Counted from the first letter of the stretch, positions 54,282 to 62,265 are shown. The stretch is DNA of 64,000 nt from Kribbella antiqua (GCF_004345665.1 NZ_SLWR01000005.1:372001-436000), one strand, 5' to 3'. Numbers and translations are program-made. The notes: generated by a model from the letters alone, not told the origin.

Positions 54282-55055
54282 ATGGCTCCACCAATCAAGA
54301 CAACGATCAGCGACATCGACAAGCTCTTCAACTATCTGAAGGGCCAGGTCGGTTGGGTCCCCTTGGATCGGGTGCGAAGTACCATCGACTCCAAGCTCTC
54401 AGACAATCGCAAGCTTGAGGCTTGCCGGTACCTCGGGCTGATTGACAGGGACGGCACGAACATAAAGTTGTCCGACTCGGGACGTGCGTACGCGGGCGGT
54501 GACGACGCGGAGCGTGCTGCGGTGATGCTCGCGGCGCTCAGGAGCGTGCCTCTGTATTCGCAGACGGTCGACTGGATCCATTACAACCACAAAGCTGAGC
54601 CAACGAAGACCGACGTCGGCAACTACTGGCACGACAAGTTGCAGAGCGAACTCGATGGGGCAAAGGACACAGCTCTCACCGACGCGGTGATCTTCTTCTT
54701 CCGCGTGGCGGATGCGGCCGGTTTGGGCAAGTTCATCGCCCCGGGCAAGGGTAGACCCATCGCGCTTCTGCGCTCAGACCTTGAGGCGATCGAGCAGGTT
54801 GTCACAGGCTCCGCCTCGCAGGCCGAATCGAGCGAGACTCAAGCATTGCCTGATCCGCCGCCGGCAGGGACGACGGCTGGGGCCGGCAGGCCGCCGGCGC
54901 CTGTTCCCGCGGCTCCAGTGACGCCGGTCAGCGTGCAAACATCCCCGGCGATCCACATCAATCTTGAGATCCACATAGCGGCGGATGCGACCCCTGCCAC
55001 GGTCGAAGAGATCTTCAAGAACATGCGGAAGTACGTCCTCGCAGATGGTGAATGA
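54282..55055 (+). CDS. Winged-helix-like protein of a two-gene HEPN system (DUF5343-like)
   Basis: The 257-residue product has a helical, winged-helix-like N-terminal region (TTISDIDKLFNYLKGQVGW, then EACRYLGLIDRDGTNIKLSD), a helical middle, a Pro/Ala/Thr linker (about 176-222) and a C-terminal strand-helix AIHINLEIHIAADATPATVE that resembles an oligomerisation motif seen in DUF5343-like proteins. It overlaps the HEPN-type gene by 11 bases, so the two are coupled. It may be sensor or antitoxin. GGGGG precedes ATG 54282. Confidence 0.7.
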   Translation: MAPPIKTTISDIDKLFNYLKGQVGWVPLDRVRSTIDSKLSDNRKLEACRYLGLIDRDGTNIKLSDSGRAYAGGDDAERAAVMLAALRSVPLYSQTVDWIHYNHKAEPTKTDVGNYWHDKLQSELDGAKDTALTDAVIFFFRVADAAGLGKFIAPGKGRPIALLRSDLEAIEQVVTGSASQAESSETQALPDPPPAGTTAGAGRPPAPVPAAPVTPVSVQTSPAIHINLEIHIAADATPATVEEIFKNMRKYVLADGE

Positions 55056-55608
55056 CGCAGATCTTCAGCATCGGCTCGATGCACTCCGGAAGTTTCAAGA
55101 GCTTCATGAAGTGCCGGTCAGTGACCGCGAGACGCAGTCTCCGGCCGCGGCCCTCAAAACGCTGAATGATGCGGTCGCATCTGCTCCAAACGCCTACCGG
55201 GACTACCTGGTAGAGGCTGTCACGTGTTACGAGCACGCTCTATACAGGGCAGCCATCTTGCTCGTCTGGGCCGCGACGGTTGAACATCTCTACCTCGTGG
55301 CGTCAAACCACAGGAACGGCATCAAGAATCTGGAGGCTGCCAACTTCTCCCGATTCGGCCAGTCGAAAACCTATCGAAGAATCAAGAAGAAGGACGACTT
55401 CCTGTACCTCGGCGAAGCACACTGGCTACAGCTGGCCGAGGATGCCGGCATGATGAATCGGAACGCACGTCAGATACTCGTTGATCGACTAAATCTCCGA
55501 AACCGGTGTGGACATCCGACCAAGTACAGGCCTGGTCGCGAGGAAACTGTTGTATTCATCGAAAGCCTTCTGCTGAACTTCCTCAGCGGCCAGATGTTGA
55601 ACTGGTAG
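55045..55608 (+). CDS. HEPN-type protein with Rx4H motif, predicted RNase/toxin
   Basis: The 187-residue all-helical protein carries LNLRNRCGHPTKYRPG, in which Arg152 and His157 form the Rx4H motif of catalytic HEPN ribonucleases. The helix CYEHALYRAAILLVWAATVEH (about 61-81) is the usual first core helix. Its ATG lies inside the preceding gene. Coupled to a DNA-binding-like partner inside a mobile element, it is a candidate toxin or defence effector. Confidence 0.7.
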   Translation: MVNDADLQHRLDALRKFQELHEVPVSDRETQSPAAALKTLNDAVASAPNAYRDYLVEAVTCYEHALYRAAILLVWAATVEHLYLVASNHRNGIKNLEAANFSRFGQSKTYRRIKKKDDFLYLGEAHWLQLAEDAGMMNRNARQILVDRLNLRNRCGHPTKYRPGREETVVFIESLLLNFLSGQMLNW

Positions 55609-55616
55609 CCACACCT

Positions 55617-55754
55617 GCCCCGTCCCCCTGATAGCTGCCAACTCAGGTCAGCGCGGCGCGGGTCAAGAGTCGGCTTGCCGATCCCGAAGGGACGCGAAGC
55701 GCTCTTGACGCGGGTCGTGATGGCCGGACAATCGAGCGACCAGGGGGACGGGGC
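55617..55754. repeat. 138-base element with terminal inverted repeats, copy 2
   Basis: It starts GCCCCGTCCCCCTGATAGCT and ends GACCAGGGGGACGGGGC; the reverse complement of the end again reads GCCCCGTCCCCCTGGTCGCT. The internal 25 bases from GTCAAGAGTCGG to GATCCCG (about 55662-55686) are identical to copy 1. It begins 9 bases after the stop of the HEPN gene. Confidence 0.65.
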
Positions 55755-55885
55755 CAACCCGCCAGCCTTTGCTGATGCCGCCGCCGGCGAGATGTCTGTC
55801 GGAGTGAGTGGTTGAGGATCGGCCAGACGCAGAAGGTGCGCGCGGCGGAGGGCGTCGGCCGGAGGTCGTAAGCCCGGGCCGCGCT

Positions 55886-55933
55886 GCGCGCCGCTTGCGG
55901 CGCGCCTTGATTCTTAAGAGGTCAATCCGGCAG
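55886..55933. repeat. Hairpin plus conserved tail, copy 2
   Basis: GCGCGCCGC-TT-GCGGCGCGC (55886-55905) is followed directly by the tail CTTGATTCTTAAGAGGTC and AATCCGGCAG. It lies between the convergent HEPN and nuclease genes, where it could terminate transcription. The gap 55609-56030 holds this, the TIR element and no gene. Confidence 0.6.
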
Positions 55934-56030
55934 GCCAAGGTTTCCGCGCCAGCACCTCCGTCGCGGGCGGTACGAGTTCAGGCCGCCAGATGGACTGCGG
56001 CGACTGAACGCCCACGGCTGAGACGGCATC

Positions 56031-57407
56031 TCAGTCAACTCCAGCAGCGGCCTTCTTTTCCGCGCGAGTGGACGGGATCCTTGGCACAGCAACAGTTGCG
56101 ATACAGACCTGCATTTCAAGACCGTCGAGTTCGGCGATCTTGTAGGTGAAGATCGGCCACCCGTCAACCGCTCCCGGTATCTCACCGATGTAGCCGGGGA
56201 CTCCGCGCGCCCACGTGTGGATGCTGCTTACTGCATTGGCGAAGCTGTCGTTTCGGCTCAGCGCCAGGAACACTGTCGAAGTGGCAGCAACTGGAATGTA
56301 GCGCATCAACTGGTCCTCGATGGCCGATTCGACGTCATCTTTGCCACCGACCCATTTCGACTCGAGCACGAAGATCGACGCCGGCCCTTTTCCTTCGTCC
56401 AGTGCGTTCGCCTGTATGCGGATGTCAGCCTTCCCGCCGCGTGAGTAGATCTCGCGTCCCGCGCCGGAAGTGGTCGCGTGCAAGGTGGCACACAGTAGGT
56501 CGCTGATGCGGTCTTCGGCGAGCCCAGTGAATGCTTCGGGGTGGTCTTCCAGCTTGTCCGCCCAGGCTCGGATCGTGTGCTGAATGTCTGCATAGCTTGT
56601 CGGTTCAAGTCGCCAGCGGACCGGAATCGCGATGCCTTCGATCTCCACCACGGGCGGATCAGGAAGCTCATCCGCCTCTGGAACCGCCAACTTCCACTCG
56701 GAAGGTAGGCCGAGGGTGCTAAACAGCGCATTGACGTTGTTCAGATGAGTAAGGCGTGCGGTGGCTCGTTCTCGCAGGATCTCGGGCAGAGTGACCTCGA
56801 AGAAGTTGGCCATCTGCGCCGCGATTGCGATGACGATACGCTCGGCGTCCGCTCTGCGCTGGTTGAACAAGTCGGTTGTCCGTTGGCGGGCGGCCGGATC
56901 GCCGAGTTCTTCGGCGGTCAGGTCATCCCAAGTAGTGAGGGCGACCACGTGTGTCCCGGTCGGAGTTGTGACCGGCGCGCAGGTCCAACGATCAATGCTG
57001 GCGAAGTACCGACGTGCATCGTCATCGGATGCCGGATCGATGTTGCCGACATCTTCGTTCACCGGCTGGAGCGCACCATCGTTCTCGTCGGGCCAGTACT
57101 CCAGAATGGAGTCATCGCCCCGGACCTCGATGTCGTAGTAGACCCGTGTAGTAGGGATCCTGCGTCCCGGGGCCACTTCGCGCGCTCGTCCTTCACCAGT
57201 GCGGCCGGGAAGTTGCTCTCCGAGTGTCGGTGCTGTGGGTCGAACTGAAGCGATGGAACTGGCCATAGCGCTGCCAATGAATGCGTCCAACTGCTCGATC
57301 GTCCGAGCGTTGGACGCCTGTTCGATCAGCCCTCGGCTCCACTGGCGCAGCAGGTTCGACAACGGCCGGTTTTCCTTGGCGAACACAGTGAATATGTTGT
57401 TACGCAC
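56031..57407 (-). CDS. Predicted PD-(D/E)XK nuclease-fold protein
   Basis: The 458-residue product has an uncharacterised N-terminal two-thirds and a C-terminal domain with SRGGKADIRIQ (Asp328) followed by IFVLESKWVGG (Glu349-x-Lys351), the PD-(D/E)XK pattern of restriction-like nucleases. It is intact and sits alone on the minus strand among AICE cargo, so it could be a single-gene defence nuclease. No methyltransferase or helicase partner is adjacent. Start is GTG 57407. Confidence 0.68.
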   Translation of the reverse strand: MRNNIFTVFAKENRPLSNLLRQWSRGLIEQASNARTIEQLDAFIGSAMASSIASVRPTAPTLGEQLPGRTGEGRAREVAPGRRIPTTRVYYDIEVRGDDSILEYWPDENDGALQPVNEDVGNIDPASDDDARRYFASIDRWTCAPVTTPTGTHVVALTTWDDLTAEELGDPAARQRTTDLFNQRRADAERIVIAIAAQMANFFEVTLPEILRERATARLTHLNNVNALFSTLGLPSEWKLAVPEADELPDPPVVEIEGIAIPVRWRLEPTSYADIQHTIRAWADKLEDHPEAFTGLAEDRISDLLCATLHATTSGAGREIYSRGGKADIRIQANALDEGKGPASIFVLESKWVGGKDDVESAIEDQLMRYIPVAATSTVFLALSRNDSFANAVSSIHTWARGVPGYIGEIPGAVDGWPIFTYKIAELDGLEMQVCIATVAVPRIPSTRAEKKAAAGVD

Positions 57408-57477
57408 GTCTCGATCTTAGGGCGTCCATGACCAGTACGGTCCTGCCAACAACCGGCTGGCTGAGGAACCGGCGGCC

Positions 57478-57636
57478 TCAACTCGTCCGACCAGTCCCAG
57501 CGCAATTCGGGCAAGGCTCGTGCTCGGGTTCGGTGATCACCTTCCCATCCTTGATGCGGGTCTTCTGCACCACGATCCAGCCCTTGCCTGCGCAGGCGGG
57601 GCACGATGTTCCCGATGGAGAGTTGGACTCGGGCAT
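57478..57636 (-). CDS. Small zinc-ribbon protein, DnaJ-type Cys repeats
   Basis: The 52-residue product has two Cys-x2-Cys-x-Gly motifs, SCPACAGKGW and PCPNCAGTGRTS, as in DnaJ zinc fingers, so it should bind one zinc. Small proteins of this sort are common in AICE and plasmid transfer regions. ATG 57636; the longer frame to 58131 is a shadow. Confidence 0.65.
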   Translation of the reverse strand: MPESNSPSGTSCPACAGKGWIVVQKTRIKDGKVITEPEHEPCPNCAGTGRTS

Positions 57637-57770
57637 GGGTATATCCGTTCGGTGGGTCTTGACGTGACCGCGCCCTTGCCCAGAGGTGTGAGGACGAGGC
57701 CAGGGCAAGGGCGCGGGGTGGTGAGGCGAGACCGGCGCGGATGCGGGGATCGGCACGCCGGCCGCGCCTG

Positions 57771-58088
57771 TTAGGGGGAGGTGGTGGGGATGACTCGGCC
57801 GCCGATGAGGTGTTCGAGGCGGTTCTTCACTTCGACTGGGCTGCCGATGCCGGCGAAGTGAAGGATGCTCGGAATCAGGACTGTGGTGATGTCGAGGGCG
57901 GTGACCTGCTGTACGAGACCGTTGAAGGCGTCGGGGCTTGTTGCCGGTTCCTCGACGTGGACGTAGGCCAGGGCGTAGCCCCACTCGCTCGCGAACCGGG
58001 CTACGTCCATCCGGACGCGTTCTAGCTCCGAGTGGGTGATGAGGAGGCTTCCGTTGACGTAAGCCACGGCGGCTGGCTTGTCGGTCAC
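57771..58088 (-). CDS. Resolvase-like-fold small protein of the AICE
   Basis: The 105-residue protein has an alternating strand-helix pattern: AVAYVNGSLLITHSELERVR, WGYALAYVHVEEPA, ALDITTVLIPSILHFAG. This resembles the first part of serine-recombinase N-domains without the catalytic Ser, but I cannot name it firmly. Start GTG 58088 overlaps the preceding stop (GTGA), so it is coupled to two smaller genes upstream. Confidence 0.6.
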   Translation of the reverse strand: MTDKPAAVAYVNGSLLITHSELERVRMDVARFASEWGYALAYVHVEEPATSPDAFNGLVQQVTALDITTVLIPSILHFAGIGSPVEVKNRLEHLIGGRVIPTTSP

Positions 58089-58258
58089 TGCTCGGCCTCG
58101 GCAGGCTCGTTGGTGACGCGCAGACCCGCATGTCGGCGCTGGATGGCGTACTCGAACCAGGTCGCCTTCGCGGGGTCGGAGAGGTGGTCGATGATCAGGT
58201 GTTCGCCCAACCACACGCAGACTCGGCGTAGCGGCTGCTCGGTGGCCGGCGCGCTCAT
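58085..58258 (-). CDS. Small AICE protein, 57 residues
   Basis: The product reads RRVCVWLGEHLIIDHLSDPA in its middle and TWFEYAIQRRHAGLRVTNEP near its end. ATG 58258 overlaps the stop of a 29-residue peptide gene and its own stop overlaps the next GTG. Tight coupling on both sides supports it as a real gene. Function unknown. Confidence 0.55.
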   Translation of the reverse strand: MSAPATEQPLRRVCVWLGEHLIIDHLSDPAKATWFEYAIQRRHAGLRVTNEPAEAEQ

Positions 58259-58344
58259 TCGACCCGGCTCCGGATCAGCTGCGTGAGGAGGACTCCGTCC
58301 AGGACGGCACCGGCAAGGAGAAGGATCGTGAACGCCGTAAGCAT
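58255..58344 (-). CDS. 29-residue single-helix membrane peptide
   Basis: The frame reads MLTAFTILLLAGAVLDGVLL and ends TQLIRSRVE: one membrane helix with a basic tail. It is too short for usual gene finding. Its stop overlaps the next ATG (ATGA), and two further overlapping genes follow, so it is probably the first gene of a small operon. Ribosome site weak (GGGTG). Confidence 0.5.
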   Translation of the reverse strand: MLTAFTILLLAGAVLDGVLLTQLIRSRVE

Positions 58345-58436
58345 GATCTGCACCCGTTGATTGAGGGCGAAGCAAGAGCTTCGGTAGCGGCGTCAGTGCG
58401 CTACGTGATCAAGAGTGGCGAGGCGTAGAGGATGCA

Positions 58437-58457
58437 ACTTTCACAGCTTGTGAAAGT
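58437..58457. promoter_or_regulatory. Perfect 9+3+9 palindrome, candidate operator
   Basis: ACTTTCACA (58437-58445) and TGTGAAAGT (58449-58457) are exact inverted arms around GCT. It lies about 93 bases upstream of the small minus-strand operon and 13 bases beyond the stop of the XRE/TPR gene. A regulator dimer, perhaps that XRE protein, is the likely binder. Confidence 0.65.
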
Positions 58458-58477
58458 CTCTGCGGCCTGTCAGAGAC
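58456..58477 (-). terminator. Hairpin at the end of the XRE/TPR gene
   Basis: GTCTCTG (58456-58462) and CAGAGAC (58471-58477) pair around 8 bases and straddle the stop codon of the XRE/TPR gene at 58470. Weak terminator or mRNA-end structure; it directly abuts the operator-like palindrome. Confidence 0.4.
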
Positions 58478-59666
58478 TGATCCAGGCGGCGTACCGGGTA
58501 AGCGACTCGGAGGGGTGCCGTGAGGTCTGGAGGAGGTCGAGAACGACTCCGCGGACCAGCGGGTGCCGGCGGGCTTGGCCTGGTGCGACCTGGCGGGCGA
58601 TCTGGAGATGGCGAAGTGCCTGCTCGGGCAGATTCAGACGTTGGTAGGCGCGGGCCAGGTCGAAGTGGTGGTGTCCGATCCGGGTCGGGAGCCAGCCACG
58701 GGGGAACAAGATGAACTCGCCGAGGTGGATGGCGTGGGAGTAGTCGCCGAGCTCGATCATCGTGATGACGCGATGGACAGCAACGTTGGTCGGGCCGAAG
58801 CCGAACCAGAAGGTTTCGAGGTCTTCGCCGGTCTGGTGGGCGTACCGCTCGGCCTCGTTGAGGTAGTCGCGGGCCCGGGACGCGTCGCCAGTGCGTGCCG
58901 ACAGGACAGCTGCGCCGAGGTTCAACTGTCCGGAGGCTATGAGGGCGCCGGGCGTCTTGGGGTCGGTTCCCTCGAGGTGGGTTCGGCCGGCGTTGTTGAG
59001 GCGCCAGCCGGTTTCGTAGTCGTGGCGGCGCAGGTACGCCGTGATCCGCAGGTACTCGCGAGCCGCACGAAGAGCCGGCGCCCGATCGCCTGCCTGTCGA
59101 GCGGCCCAGTCCATCCGATTGAGCGCGATCAAGGACAGGTCCGGGTAACCGGCCGCGATCCCAACCGTATGCGCGCAGCGATAGGCCTCGGCCAACAGCC
59201 CCCAGGCATCGGCGCGATCGGTCCCAGTCCAGGTGTTCGCGGCGGCGTGCAACTCGGCGTACAGCCCTGGCAGGACCGGTGCCATCGATTCGTACCGGGC
59301 CGCCTGGCCGACGACGTTGGCTACCCGGACGGCTTCGCGAAGGACCGGCAAGGGGCGCGGTGTGATGGTCTCGTCCGGGGCCAGGTCGTACAAGTCGAGT
59401 TGAGTCCGAACGCGCCCGAGCATCTTTCCCAATCGCTCATCCTGTGAGGCTTCAGGCGCTGAGTTCCCAAGCAGCACAGAGATATCGACGCCCAACGCCC
59501 GGGCGCAGGCCGCCACGAAGCCTTCACTCGCCGGGCGACTACCACTCTCGACTTTCGTCAACAGGCTGTATGACACGTTCGCCAAGGCGGCGAGCCCGTG
59601 CTGCGTCAATTGTCGGTGCTTGCGCAGCAGGGCAATTCTCTCCCCCACCTCGGCTACCTTGCCCAT
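58470..59666 (-). CDS. XRE-family regulator with TPR-like C-terminal domain
   Basis: The 398-residue protein has an N-terminal HTH (ERIALLRKHRQLTQHGLAAL, YSLLTKVESGSRPAS) and a long helical TPR-type domain (residues about 90-390) with repeated Ala/Leu/Tyr helices such as ALRAAREYLRITAYLRRHDY and ALRHLQIARQVAPGQ. Such Rap/quorum-like regulators may sense peptides; in AICEs they often guard transfer. ATG 59666. Confidence 0.85.
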   Translation of the reverse strand: MGKVAEVGERIALLRKHRQLTQHGLAALANVSYSLLTKVESGSRPASEGFVAACARALGVDISVLLGNSAPEASQDERLGKMLGRVRTQLDLYDLAPDETITPRPLPVLREAVRVANVVGQAARYESMAPVLPGLYAELHAAANTWTGTDRADAWGLLAEAYRCAHTVGIAAGYPDLSLIALNRMDWAARQAGDRAPALRAAREYLRITAYLRRHDYETGWRLNNAGRTHLEGTDPKTPGALIASGQLNLGAAVLSARTGDASRARDYLNEAERYAHQTGEDLETFWFGFGPTNVAVHRVITMIELGDYSHAIHLGEFILFPRGWLPTRIGHHHFDLARAYQRLNLPEQALRHLQIARQVAPGQARRHPLVRGVVLDLLQTSRHPSESLTRYAAWISL

Positions 59667-59681
59667 TGTGTCACCCGATCC

Positions 59682-60944
59682 TTAAGTCGGCTGGTTTGGA
59701 CTCTCGTCAATAGCCCTTCGCCAATGACCGTAGATTCTGCACAGCTTTACGTAATCAGTGAACAGAATAAGCATCTGTAGCTGACCTACCGTCGACTTCA
59801 CAAAGTCGATATAGGTCAGCTCGTCACCCTTTCCGGTCGTGATCATTCCCGAGCTAACCACGAAGTCTACGTCCGCGTGCGCGATGGCGTTGCGCGTGCG
59901 TCGATTGAAGAAGGTATCCCAGACGGAACGAGTGACAGGAAACTTTTCAAGGTAGAGTTCTTTGAGTTCCGAGGTGAGCTTTTTGAACTGTGCGATTGTT
60001 TTCGGAAGCTTCTTCTGATTCCCGTCAATTTGTGGAACCCAACCCGAACTGTAGTCAGCGGCGCAGATTTTGGTAGCGTCTCGCCCCTCTTCGACGTTCT
60101 TTGCCGCTACGAGCAGGTAGAGTGCCTGACTGCAGAGCTCGTAGCTCTGCTGGTAGGCGTCACGCAAGATGTGGAAGTCCTCTCCGGGAAGTCTCCATCC
60201 GCTTGGCGCCTCGCGCTTGAATATGTCGAGGTACATCAGGGCCAGGGCCGGCGACCAGATGGCACGCTCGCCAATCATCCGGCGGATCTGATCGAAGAGC
60301 CTCCTCTGTAGGCCGGCCAGCTCGGCATCATCCATGGATGCGCAATACCCGACGAATCCGTCAGTCGCAGGACTCGCGGCCCATATTTCCTGCTTCGCGG
60401 CCAGGTATTCGCCGCCTGGCCCTAGGGGAAGCAGGCCAATCGCGATCACGCGGTGAAGCACGTCGTACCGCTGCAGCATGGAAGGATTCTCAGGCCACTC
60501 GCCATCTAGAAGTTCCGACATCGCCCGATCAAATAGTGGCCAGTCCTCTTTTAGATAGAATCCGTAGGCCCGCTCCAATACTGGCCATTTCTGATCCGCA
60601 AAGGAGTGGAATGAGCCAAGCATCTCTCCGAACTTAGGAAAGTCTCCCCCGAACGCCTGTGCTGCCGCGATGAACGGTGAGATCAAAGGCGCCGAAGGGT
60701 CGGTCGGAAAATCCGGATGTGTCGTAATCGACTGGACATTCAACCAGTTCTCCGGTTCAGGCACCCGGGGAACTGAGAACTCGACCTCATAATCATCTTC
60801 GCTGAGAGTGATCATTCCTGAGATGCTTGAAGCGCAAGTCGGGCAGTGCACAAGCACCCTTTGGCGCCTCGCATGGCCAAGTCCGACTCGGATGGCGGTC
60901 AATGTGCCACATCCAGGGCAATCGACATAATTTCGAACTATCAC
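59682..60944 (-). CDS. Zinc-ribbon protein with HEPN-like C-terminal domain
   Basis: The 420-residue product begins with a zinc ribbon (Cys9, Cys12, Cys34, Cys37) and ends in a helical domain containing TFFNRRTRNAIAHADVDFVV, where Arg351 and His356 give an Rx4H HEPN motif. The middle is unassigned. Base composition is lower in GC than the neighbouring genes, which suggests recent acquisition. It overlaps the GNAT gene upstream by ATGA. Candidate RNA-targeting defence protein. Confidence 0.65.
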   Translation of the reverse strand: MIVRNYVDCPGCGTLTAIRVGLGHARRQRVLVHCPTCASSISGMITLSEDDYEVEFSVPRVPEPENWLNVQSITTHPDFPTDPSAPLISPFIAAAQAFGGDFPKFGEMLGSFHSFADQKWPVLERAYGFYLKEDWPLFDRAMSELLDGEWPENPSMLQRYDVLHRVIAIGLLPLGPGGEYLAAKQEIWAASPATDGFVGYCASMDDAELAGLQRRLFDQIRRMIGERAIWSPALALMYLDIFKREAPSGWRLPGEDFHILRDAYQQSYELCSQALYLLVAAKNVEEGRDATKICAADYSSGWVPQIDGNQKKLPKTIAQFKKLTSELKELYLEKFPVTRSVWDTFFNRRTRNAIAHADVDFVVSSGMITTGKGDELTYIDFVKSTVGQLQMLILFTDYVKLCRIYGHWRRAIDESPNQPT

Positions 60945-61462
60945 GGGCGGTCACCAGGTGCATCTGTTGATCTCTGAAACAACGCACCTGAGGGGTAGTC
61001 CGCGAGATCTAAGGTTCGGACGTGCTTGAAGCCGTTGCGCTCGTAGTACCGGTGGAGGCCGGTGTTGTCGGTCCATACGTCGATGCGGAGCCAGTGGAGG
61101 CCGAGGCGGTGGGCTCGGTGGCAGGCCCAGTCCATGATTTCGGTGCCTAGGCCGGCGTGCTTGCGGCGGACGATCAGGCGGTGCATGTACATCGCCGGGT
61201 CGGCCTGCTCGTCTGGCGTCCAGAGGCGGGGGTCCGAGAAGGTGTCCAGGGCGACGGTGGCCATGGTGGCTTCGTTTTCGTCGCGGATCATCCAGGTTTC
61301 GCCGGCGTCGATGCTGGCGAGGATGCGGCGGTTCTGCTCCTCCGGGTTGGGCCACGCGACTGCCCATTGATCGATGCCGCGTTGGGCGAGCCATTCGCTG
61401 GCCTCGGTGCGGAGGGTGAGGATGACGCCCAGGTCGTCGGCGTCGGCGCGTTCGATGATCAT
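60941..61462 (-). CDS. GNAT acetyltransferase within the AICE
   Basis: The 173-residue protein has the GNAT fold: IIERADADDLGVILTLRTEA, MYMHRLIVRRKHAGLGTEIM as the acetyl-CoA loop, and GLHRYYERNGFKHVRTLDL. Stop and start overlap the flanking genes by 4 bases each (GntR upstream, zinc-ribbon/HEPN downstream), so it is expressed from the GntR promoter. An acetyltransferase next to a HEPN protein could be a control or toxin partner. Confidence 0.83.
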   Translation of the reverse strand: MIIERADADDLGVILTLRTEASEWLAQRGIDQWAVAWPNPEEQNRRILASIDAGETWMIRDENEATMATVALDTFSDPRLWTPDEQADPAMYMHRLIVRRKHAGLGTEIMDWACHRAHRLGLHWLRIDVWTDNTGLHRYYERNGFKHVRTLDLADYPSGALFQRSTDAPGDRP

Positions 61463-62247
61463 GCTTCGGCGCCCTCTTGGGCGAGGTAGGCGCGTACGTC
61501 GCCGAGTTCGTAGATGACGCGGTTGCGGTCGCTGGCGAAGGTGGTCAGCGTGAGGCGAAGCGGTCGCTTGTCGCTGAACGTCGTACGGGCGTAGACGATC
61601 ACCGGTGTGCCGGAGCCGAGCTGGAGCTTGCGCGCCTCGTCCGGGGTCGGCATGCGAGCTGTGATCTCGTCGCGGTAGCCGACCTCTTCGTGCCCGACCT
61701 TGGCCATGGCCCGGATCGCACCACCGGGGATGTCGTTCGGAACGACCAGGCCGGCCTGCTGGGCAATGTCCATTGGGTAGTAGCTGACCTGGATGCTGAG
61801 CGGCTGGTTGTCGGCGTACCGGACAAAGCCGCGGGATACCAGCGCGTCGCCTTCGGTGACCTGGAGTCGGTTGGAGAAGTCGGGGCCGGCGACTTCGAGG
61901 CTCATGGCGAAGTCGCGGTACTCAGCGTGCCGACCCTGCTCGGCCATCTCGGATTGGAAGGCGTCGGCCTGGTCGCTGGCGCGGCGATCGCGAGTCTCGG
62001 CCCAGGTGGCGTGGTAGTCGGCCATGATCCGCTCGCGCACGATGGTGCCGCGCCCTGGCGTGCTGGTCACCATGCCCTCGTTCTGGAGCATGCCTAGCGC
62101 TAGCCGGACGGTGTTCCGCGACACGTCGTGAGCGGCCATGAGGTCTTGCTCGGTCGGGAGCCGTTCGCCGGCCTTGATCTTGCCGGTGCGGATCTGCTCG
62201 CGCAGCTCGGCTGCGATGCGCTGGTAGAGCGGTGCGGACTGTGCCAT
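61459..62247 (-). CDS. GntR-family regulator (KorSA/TraR-like) of the AICE
   Basis: The 262-residue protein has a GntR winged HTH (YQRIAAELREQIRTGKIKAG, EQDLMAAHDVSRNTVRLALG) and a UTRA-type effector domain. In pSAM2-like elements, such regulators repress transfer and replication activator genes. ATG 62247 follows AGGAGG. It diverges from the Pra-like gene across a TCGTACCAA/TTGGTACGA palindrome and half-site, which it probably binds. Confidence 0.9.
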   Translation of the reverse strand: MAQSAPLYQRIAAELREQIRTGKIKAGERLPTEQDLMAAHDVSRNTVRLALGMLQNEGMVTSTPGRGTIVRERIMADYHATWAETRDRRASDQADAFQSEMAEQGRHAEYRDFAMSLEVAGPDFSNRLQVTEGDALVSRGFVRYADNQPLSIQVSYYPMDIAQQAGLVVPNDIPGGAIRAMAKVGHEEVGYRDEITARMPTPDEARKLQLGSGTPVIVYARTTFSDKRPLRLTLTTFASDRNRVIYELGDVRAYLAQEGAEA

Positions 62248-62265
62248 TTGAGGGAACCTCCTGGT

